A stretch of 64,000 nt of DNA, from NCBI GenBank assembly GCA_963702175.1, contig OY969721.1, positions 806,001 to 870,000 of the forward strand, given 5' to 3'. Below are positions 59,171-64,000 of the stretch, one piece after another (position 1 is the stretch's first letter; each line of letters starts with the position of its first letter). This DNA is from VRUE01 sp963702175. GTDB lineage: Bacteria > Actinomycetota > Thermoleophilia > Solirubrobacterales > 70-9. The notes beneath the pieces were generated by a model. It saw nothing but the letters and a program-made list of their open reading frames with translations. It was not told where the DNA came from and ran no database searches. A program made the position numbers and the translations under genes.

Positions 59171-60402
59171 ACGAACTCCTCCTCGATCACCCGGATCGAG
59201 CGCGGCGGGGAGCGTAGGTCATCCAGCCTCGCCAGCGCCTCGACCGCCGCCTCGAAACGAGACTCGAGGCATTCGTGGATGATCATCACCAGTCTCGCGT
59301 CGTCGCCAGCGCCGCGCTGGACGACGCTCTTCACCGAGACGTCGCTGTCGCCGAGGACCTGGGCGACACGGGCCAGAACCCCCGGTCGGTCGGCGACCTC
59401 GAGGTGCAGGTAGAAAGAGGACTTGATGTCGTGGACGAGCGGCAGCTGGGTCCGGGCCTCGGGGAGCGGAGCCTCGCCGGCGAGGACCGAGACGACGTCG
59501 CCGAGCACCGCCGAGGCGGTCTGCACCCCGCCGGCGCCGGGCCCCGACATCGTCACCTCGGTGATCGAGGGGGCCTCTACCATCACCGCGTTGAAGGAGC
59601 CGCCGATCGGCGCCAGCGGGTGACCGCCGTAGAGGAAGCAGGGGAAGACGCGGACGCTGATGCCGCCGTTGCGCCGTTCGGCAACGCCGAGCAGCTTCAG
59701 CGAGAGGCCGAACTCCTTCGCGTAGGCGAGGTCGTCGGGCTGAATCGCCTCGATCCCCTCGTAGGCGACCTCGGAGAGGCTGACCGGGGTGTGGAAGGCG
59801 AGACGGGCGAGGATCGCCATCTTCGCCGCGGCGTCGGCGCCGGTGACGTCGTCGGTCGGGTCGGCCTCGGCGTAGCCGAGCTCCTGCGCCCGCGCCAGCA
59901 CCTCCTCGTACGCGGCGCCGGTGGCGGCCATCTCGCTGAGGATGAAGTTGGTGGTGCCGTTGACGATGCCGAAGACCTTGGAGATCTCGGTGACGCCGAA
60001 GCTCTCCTGGATCGTGCGGACGATCGGGATCACGCCGGCCACCGCGGCCTCGAAACGCAGTTGCACCCCCGACTCGCGAGCGGCGGCGAACAGCTCCTCG
60101 CCGTGGCGGGCCAGCAGCTGCTTGTTGGCGGTGATGACGGGCTTGCCGGCGCGCAGCGCCGCGAGCACGTACTCGCGCGCCGGCTCGGTGCCGCCGATCA
60201 GCTCGACGATCAGGTCCGAACGCCCGAGCAGCTCCTCGAAATCGCCCTCCGTGCGCGTCAGCGTCCCCGCCACCTCGGGCCGGCGGCCGCTCGCCGCCTC
60301 GACCGCGTCGGCGCGCTCGGTCAGCAGCTCGGCGAAGGCGGCGCCGACGGTGCCGCGACCGAGCACCCCCACTCGCACGGGTTTGTCAGAGCCCTCAGGC
60401 AT
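59167..60402 (-). CDS. hom: Hom, homoserine dehydrogenase with ACT domain
   Basis: A 411-residue enzyme reducing aspartate semialdehyde to homoserine. GVLGRGTVGAAFAELL is the nucleotide-binding loop; VITANKQLLARHGEELFAAA and FGIVNGTTNFILSEM are catalytic-domain motifs; the C-terminal about 80 residues (SFYLHLEVADRPGVLARVAQVLGDSDVSVKSVVQRG) are an ACT domain for threonine feedback control. It overlaps lysA by 8 bases and thrC by 4. Confidence 0.96.
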   Translation of the reverse strand: MPEGSDKPVRVGVLGRGTVGAAFAELLTERADAVEAASGRRPEVAGTLTRTEGDFEELLGRSDLIVELIGGTEPAREYVLAALRAGKPVITANKQLLARHGEELFAAARESGVQLRFEAAVAGVIPIVRTIQESFGVTEISKVFGIVNGTTNFILSEMAATGAAYEEVLARAQELGYAEADPTDDVTGADAAAKMAILARLAFHTPVSLSEVAYEGIEAIQPDDLAYAKEFGLSLKLLGVAERRNGGISVRVFPCFLYGGHPLAPIGGSFNAVMVEAPSITEVTMSGPGAGGVQTASAVLGDVVSVLAGEAPLPEARTQLPLVHDIKSSFYLHLEVADRPGVLARVAQVLGDSDVSVKSVVQRGAGDDARLVMIIHECLESRFEAAVEALARLDDLRSPPRSIRVIEEEFV

Positions 60403-61708
60403 CTCGCGAGGTCAGGTCCTCGTAGGTCTCTCGGCGCACCACCACGCGGGTCTCACCGTCGCGACAGAAGACGACCGGCGGACGCGGCACGCCGTTGTAG
60501 TTGCTCGCCATCGCGTAGCCGTAGGCGCCGGTCGCGGGAGTCACCAGCACGTCGCCGACGACGGGGGAGGCCAGCATCGTGTCGCGCACGATCACGTCGC
60601 CGGACTCGCAGTGCATGCCGGCGATCGTCGCCAGCGTGTCGGGGACGGCCCCGGCGCGGTCGGCGATCAGCCCTTCGTAGCGCGATCCATAGAGCATCGG
60701 CCGCAGGTTGTCGGACATGCCCCCATCGACCGCGACGTAGGTGCGGATGCCGGGGATCTCCTTGACGGTGCCGACCCGGTAGGCGGTGAGGCCGGCGTTG
60801 CCGACCAACGACCGTCCCGGCTCGATCAGGATGCGCACGTCGTCGCCGAAGACCTCGGCGACGCCGCGAACCTTGACCTCGACGTAGGCGTCGATCGAAG
60901 GGGGTTCGTCGGCGGCGGTGTAGGCGATGCCGAGACCACCGCCCACGTTGACGATCTTGCACCACTCGCCGGCCAGCTCGCCGAGCGCCCGGATCGCCAG
61001 CCTGTAGGGCTCCAGCTCGAAGATCTGCGAGCCGATGTGGGCGTGCAGCCCGACTAGGTTCAGCAGGTCCGAGGCGAGCACCCGCTCCACCGCCCGCGCC
61101 GCCAGCCCGTCCTCGAGGCCGAAGCCGAACTTGGAGTCGAGCTGACCGGTGGTGATGTAGTCGTGGGTCGAGGGCTTGATCCCCGGCGTCACCCGAACCA
61201 GCACGTCCTGCGGCCCGTCGAGCAGGCGTTCGCAGCGCTCGATCTCGTCGAAGGAATCGAGGATCAGGTGCCCGACCCCGGCCCGGGCCGCGAGCAGGAT
61301 CTCCTCGTCGCTCTTGTTGTTACCGTGCATGTGGATCCGGGCCGGATCGAAGTCGGCGCGAAGCGCCATGTGCAGCTCGCCCCCCGAGGCGACGTCGACC
61401 GAGAGGCCCTCCTCGGCGAAGAGGCGGTAGGCGGCCGTGCAGGGCAGCGACTTGCTGGCGAAGAGGACCTCGAAGTTGGCGCCGCGCCGTTCGAAGGCAC
61501 CCCGGTAAGCGCGGGCGCGCTCCCGCATGTCGTCCTCCGCGTAGAGGTATGCGGGAGTGCCGATCTCGGCGGCCAGCTCGATCACGTCGCAACCGGCGAT
61601 CTCGAGGTGGCCCCGCTCGTTGATGCGGCTCCCGATCGGGTAGACGGGAGAGCCCTCGATCGGGTTCGCTACCGCGCCTGCCTGTCCTGGCTCCGCCATC
61701 GGGTCCAT
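60395..61708 (-). CDS. lysA: LysA, diaminopimelate decarboxylase
   Basis: A 437-residue PLP enzyme that makes lysine from meso-diaminopimelate. K86 in VLFASKSLPC is the PLP lysine; HGNNKSDEEI, VGLHAHIGSQIFE, VNVGGGLGIAY and the CESGDVIVRD cysteine region are all conserved. It starts the operon lysA-hom-thrC-thrB. ATG 61708 or the ATG three codons later may be the true start. Confidence 0.96.
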   Translation of the reverse strand: MDPMAEPGQAGAVANPIEGSPVYPIGSRINERGHLEIAGCDVIELAAEIGTPAYLYAEDDMRERARAYRGAFERRGANFEVLFASKSLPCTAAYRLFAEEGLSVDVASGGELHMALRADFDPARIHMHGNNKSDEEILLAARAGVGHLILDSFDEIERCERLLDGPQDVLVRVTPGIKPSTHDYITTGQLDSKFGFGLEDGLAARAVERVLASDLLNLVGLHAHIGSQIFELEPYRLAIRALGELAGEWCKIVNVGGGLGIAYTAADEPPSIDAYVEVKVRGVAEVFGDDVRILIEPGRSLVGNAGLTAYRVGTVKEIPGIRTYVAVDGGMSDNLRPMLYGSRYEGLIADRAGAVPDTLATIAGMHCESGDVIVRDTMLASPVVGDVLVTPATGAYGYAMASNYNGVPRPPVVFCRDGETRVVVRRETYEDLTSRDA

Positions 61709-61919
61709 TCAGAAACCCCCCGCGCCCGTCTGGCGGCGGCGGACGCGGCGCGGCGCGGCGTCCTCAGTCGGCCAAATAGCGCTGCTATTCGGCCTCCTTG
61801 CGTCCTTGCTCCGCTTGGTCCGGCGCTCGCCAGCCGCACACGCGGGGTTTCCGAAGGGACCCATGGACGGGCATTGTGACGGTTAGGGGTGCGAGCGGGG
61901 CGGCGCGGCTACCGCGCAG
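61709..61919. other. Gap upstream of lysA
   Basis: About 210 bases with no supported gene. It must hold the promoter of the lysA operon. No lysine riboswitch core or other known leader could be recognised by eye. Confidence 0.4.
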
Positions 61920-62618
61920 CTATTTCCCGCTGCCGAGCAGGCCGCCGACGGTGTCGAGCGCTTTGTCGACGGTTTTGCCCACCGTAGATTCCGGACCGGC
62001 GGCCCCAGTGGCCACTTCTTCGGTGACTTTGGTGACGCCGGTGTCACCGAGTGCCCCGCCGGTGACTTTGTCGACGCCGGCAACGGTGTCATTGACCGTC
62101 CCGGTCACCTGCCCGGAGGTGGAGGAACCGCTGCTACCGCCTCCGCCCGAGGCCTGGCCGCCGCCCCCGTCAGCGGGCCCGGGTGATTTTGTCGGCGCAG
62201 AAGCGGACGGGGTTGCGCTAGCGGCTGGTGCCGAGCCAGAGCCTGGACCGCCGGCGACCGGCGACTCAACTGGCGAGCCTGGAGCTGGCGATCCATTCGC
62301 CGCCGGGGTCCCCGCGAAAGCACCCGGCTGGTCGGAGCCTTGCCCTCTCGTCGATTTGGCGACACCTTTAGACGCCGCGCTACCCGTCGCAGCGCTCACA
62401 GGTCCAGTAGTACCGGAGGGAGCCGAATCGGCGACGGCTTTTCCGCCCGAGACGGCGCTCGACTCCCCGCCACTGCCGTTCAGGTCCGGCAAGCCCGCCA
62501 GGGGCCAGTCACGGAAGGCCTGGGCCGAGACGAGCAGCACGAAGGCGACCACAGCTGCCGCAATCAGTGCTGTGCCTGACACGGCACCAACCAGATAGGT
62601 ATGCGCCTGTCGAATCAC
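61920..62618 (-). CDS. Membrane-anchored Gly/Ser/Pro-rich protein
   Basis: A 232-residue protein with one N-terminal helix (GTALIAAAVVAFVLLVSAQAF) and a long low-complexity Gly/Ser/Ala/Pro region. The C-terminal 70 residues form a more ordered Thr/Val/Gly segment ending TVGKTVDKALDTVGGLLGSGK. It probably extends through the cell wall. No enzymatic motif; function unknown. Confidence 0.6.
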   Translation of the reverse strand: MIRQAHTYLVGAVSGTALIAAAVVAFVLLVSAQAFRDWPLAGLPDLNGSGGESSAVSGGKAVADSAPSGTTGPVSAATGSAASKGVAKSTRGQGSDQPGAFAGTPAANGSPAPGSPVESPVAGGPGSGSAPAASATPSASAPTKSPGPADGGGGQASGGGGSSGSSTSGQVTGTVNDTVAGVDKVTGGALGDTGVTKVTEEVATGAAGPESTVGKTVDKALDTVGGLLGSGK

Positions 62619-62708
62619 TCGTCTTCCTCATACCCAGGGTCCCAGAACAGAACCGCCACGCCTATCCGATAGTCGTATCTCCTAATAATTTTAAGTAATA
62701 GGCCTGTC

Positions 62709-63896
62709 CTACAGGTAGCCCATTGGATCTGTTGGCACGCCGCCCACCCGCACCTCGAAGTGGAGGTGGTCGCCGTAGCAGTGGCCGGTGCAGCCGACGT
62801 ACCCGATCACGGCGCCCTGGGCAACGCTCTGGCCGGAGCCGACCGCGAAGGAGGACTGGTGGGCGTAGCAGGTCTGCAGCCCGCCGCCGTGATCGAGGCA
62901 GGTGAAGTTGCCGTAACCGCCGCTGCTCGCTTCGGACTGGAGCAGGACCACCGAGCCGGCGGCGGCCGCGCGAATCGGCGTGCCGGCCGGGACGGCGATA
63001 TCGACGCCCTCGTGCATTCGACCCCAGCGCGGGCCGAAGCCGGAGACGACCGCTCCGTCGACCGGCCAAATCAGCTGCCCCGAGCCGTAGCGGATCGGCC
63101 CCGCCGGCAGCGGCGCCGAAGAGGTCGACTGCAGCTGGGCGGCGATTTCCGCCTGGATTTCGCCGAGTTTGCCCTCGACCCGGTGCTCATGGTCGTTGAT
63201 CTTGGCCAGTGCCGCCTCACGATCGCGACGGACGGCGACCAGCTCCGACTGGCGGCTCTGGACGGCCTGGCGCGCGCTGACCAGCGCCTGCTCTTCGGCG
63301 GCGATCGCGTCGCGGGCCGCTTCGATCCGAAGCTTTGCCGAGCGCAGGGTGGCAACCAGGTGCTTGACCTCGTTGCGCAGCTCCCTGACGCGGCCGACGA
63401 TCGCCTCGTCCATGCCGTGAATCCGGTTCAGGTACTCGGTCCGGTCGATCAACTCGTCGTAGCCGTCGGAGCCGATCACGACGCTGAGCACGTCCGGCGT
63501 GCCGGTCTCGTAGATCGCCACGAGGCGGTCGCGCAGCGCCACCAGCGCCCGCTTCAACCGCTTCCGCAGGATCGCGAGACGTTTCTTCGCCATCTCGAGC
63601 TCGGCGATTGCCCGGTCCAGTTCGGCCTGCTTGGCCTCGAGCCGGACGCGCACCGCCGCCTCCTTGGTCCGCAGCACGGCCACCTCGCCGGTGAGTCGTT
63701 CGATCCGCTCCCGGTAGCGGGAGATCGTCGTCGTCAGCACACCCTCTCGGGCGCCGAGGCGATCGAGCTTCTCCTGCTTTTCGTCGAGTTCCTGCTGCAG
63801 ATCGGCGGCGGGCGCCGCGGCCGCGAGGACGAGCAGCGCGACGAGCGCCGCCGCGGCAGCGAGACCAGCCGCCGGGGCAAGGCGAGTCTTAAGCAT
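62709..63896 (-). CDS. Secreted coiled-coil M23 (LytM) peptidase
   Basis: A 395-residue exported protein. Signal peptide to about residue 32; a coiled coil from about 33 to 240 (ELDEKQEKLDRLGAREGVLTTTISRYRERIERL...) like EnvC or RipC/PcsB-type regulators; then an M23 domain with zinc motifs GRMHEGVDIAVPAGTP and CYGDHLHFEVRVGG. Both the HxxxD and HxH zinc sites are intact, so it may cut peptidoglycan itself. Such proteins often work with FtsEX in cell separation; that partnership is not visible here. TAGCCT lies 7 nt before the ATG. Confidence 0.9.
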   Translation of the reverse strand: MLKTRLAPAAGLAAAAALVALLVLAAAAPAADLQQELDEKQEKLDRLGAREGVLTTTISRYRERIERLTGEVAVLRTKEAAVRVRLEAKQAELDRAIAELEMAKKRLAILRKRLKRALVALRDRLVAIYETGTPDVLSVVIGSDGYDELIDRTEYLNRIHGMDEAIVGRVRELRNEVKHLVATLRSAKLRIEAARDAIAAEEQALVSARQAVQSRQSELVAVRRDREAALAKINDHEHRVEGKLGEIQAEIAAQLQSTSSAPLPAGPIRYGSGQLIWPVDGAVVSGFGPRWGRMHEGVDIAVPAGTPIRAAAAGSVVLLQSEASSGGYGNFTCLDHGGGLQTCYAHQSSFAVGSGQSVAQGAVIGYVGCTGHCYGDHLHFEVRVGGVPTDPMGYL

Positions 63897-63903
63897 CGAC
63901 GAA

Positions 63904-63909
63904 AGGCTA
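63904..63909 (-). promoter_or_regulatory. Candidate leaderless -10 (TAGCCT) for the M23 peptidase
   Basis: On the minus strand TAGCCT lies 7 nt before the ATG at 63896, without an SD. Confidence 0.45.
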
Positions 63910-63952
63910 GATCAGGCGGCGCGGCGTCGAACACGCCACCGAAATCTGCAAC

Positions 63953-64000
63953 CTAGCTTGCGATCAGCGCCCGGGCGAGGCGTTCTCGACCTCGAGCAGC
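63953..64000 (-). CDS. C-terminal end of an unknown protein (partial)
   Basis: A minus-strand frame enters from the window edge and ends at TAG 63953-63955, giving ...ARGRERLARALIAS. Fifteen residues are too few to name a family. The stop is 44 bases ahead of the M23 -10 element, consistent with a separate upstream gene. Confidence 0.35.
   Translation of the reverse strand, partial: AARGRERLARALIAS

Noticed and set aside
61709..61919. Lysine riboswitch or threonine attenuator ahead of lysA
   Set aside because: No recognisable riboswitch core, run of Lys or Thr codons, or terminator-like stem was found.

Overview
The window is high-GC DNA with the gene content of a Gram-positive actinobacterium. 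The best guess is a Thermoleophilia / Solirubrobacterales relative, judged from gene order, Ala/Arg-rich proteins, WS/DGAT and Rhs-type secreted proteins, and many small winged-helix regulators. This placement is an inference from style, not from a marker gene. Many first-in-operon genes have a TANNNT -10 hexamer only 6-9 nt before the start codon, so leaderless transcription appears common here.

Layout. 1-8.9 kb: end of a transporter, then a dispersed SUF iron-sulfur assembly locus (Rrf2 regulator, sufC, sufS; sufU; Rieske ferredoxin, sufB, sufD) interleaved with a DUF218 membrane protein, an esterase and a two-domain VOC protein. 8.9-13.1 kb: a minus-strand cluster of tiny membrane proteins, a cupredoxin-like lipoprotein and a polytopic membrane protein, opposite a cysteine-less TlpA-like protein; two copies of a 55-bp hairpin repeat precede two of its genes. 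13.1-19.0 kb: secreted coiled-coil protein, ispH, wax-ester/DGAT acyltransferase, FxsA, cupin, a GNAT-GrpB fusion and an O-methyltransferase. 19.0-32.5 kb: accessory DNA. It holds two paralogous secreted proteins, a 3' tRNA-Arg fragment, a large Rhs/YD-repeat protein with a candidate membrane immunity protein and a winged-helix regulator, a complete IS3-family element inside another winged-helix gene, and a methyltransferase. The part from 21306 to 32502 is bounded by 45-bp direct repeats that copy the last codons of a DUF59 (MIP18/SufT-like) gene, which looks like an island integrated at that gene's 3' end.

32.5-41.6 kb: DUF59 gene, acetyltransferase, HAD phosphatase-like protein, a gene ending in nine tandem stop codons, and an AddB-like/AddA-like helicase-nuclease pair. 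41.6-43.7 kb: a small AT-richer cassette of unknown membrane proteins. 43.7-50.6 kb: xseB-xseA, HxlR regulator, membrane-anchored trypsin-like protease, a penicillin-binding protein, lipoprotein, SRPBCC protein, zinc-ribbon/FHA protein and a coiled-coil protein. 50.6-57.2 kb: gltB, cupin, SnoaL-like protein, a DUF4258/DUF2283 toxin-antitoxin-like pair and a membrane protein. 57.2-61.7 kb: the overlapping aspartate-family operon lysA-hom-thrC-thrB. 61.7-64 kb: a Gly/Ser/Pro-rich anchored protein and a coiled-coil M23 peptidase.

The most unusual regions are the DUF59-targeted island with its Rhs toxin module, the hairpin-repeat-marked cupredoxin cluster, and three different long perfect palindromes between genes.
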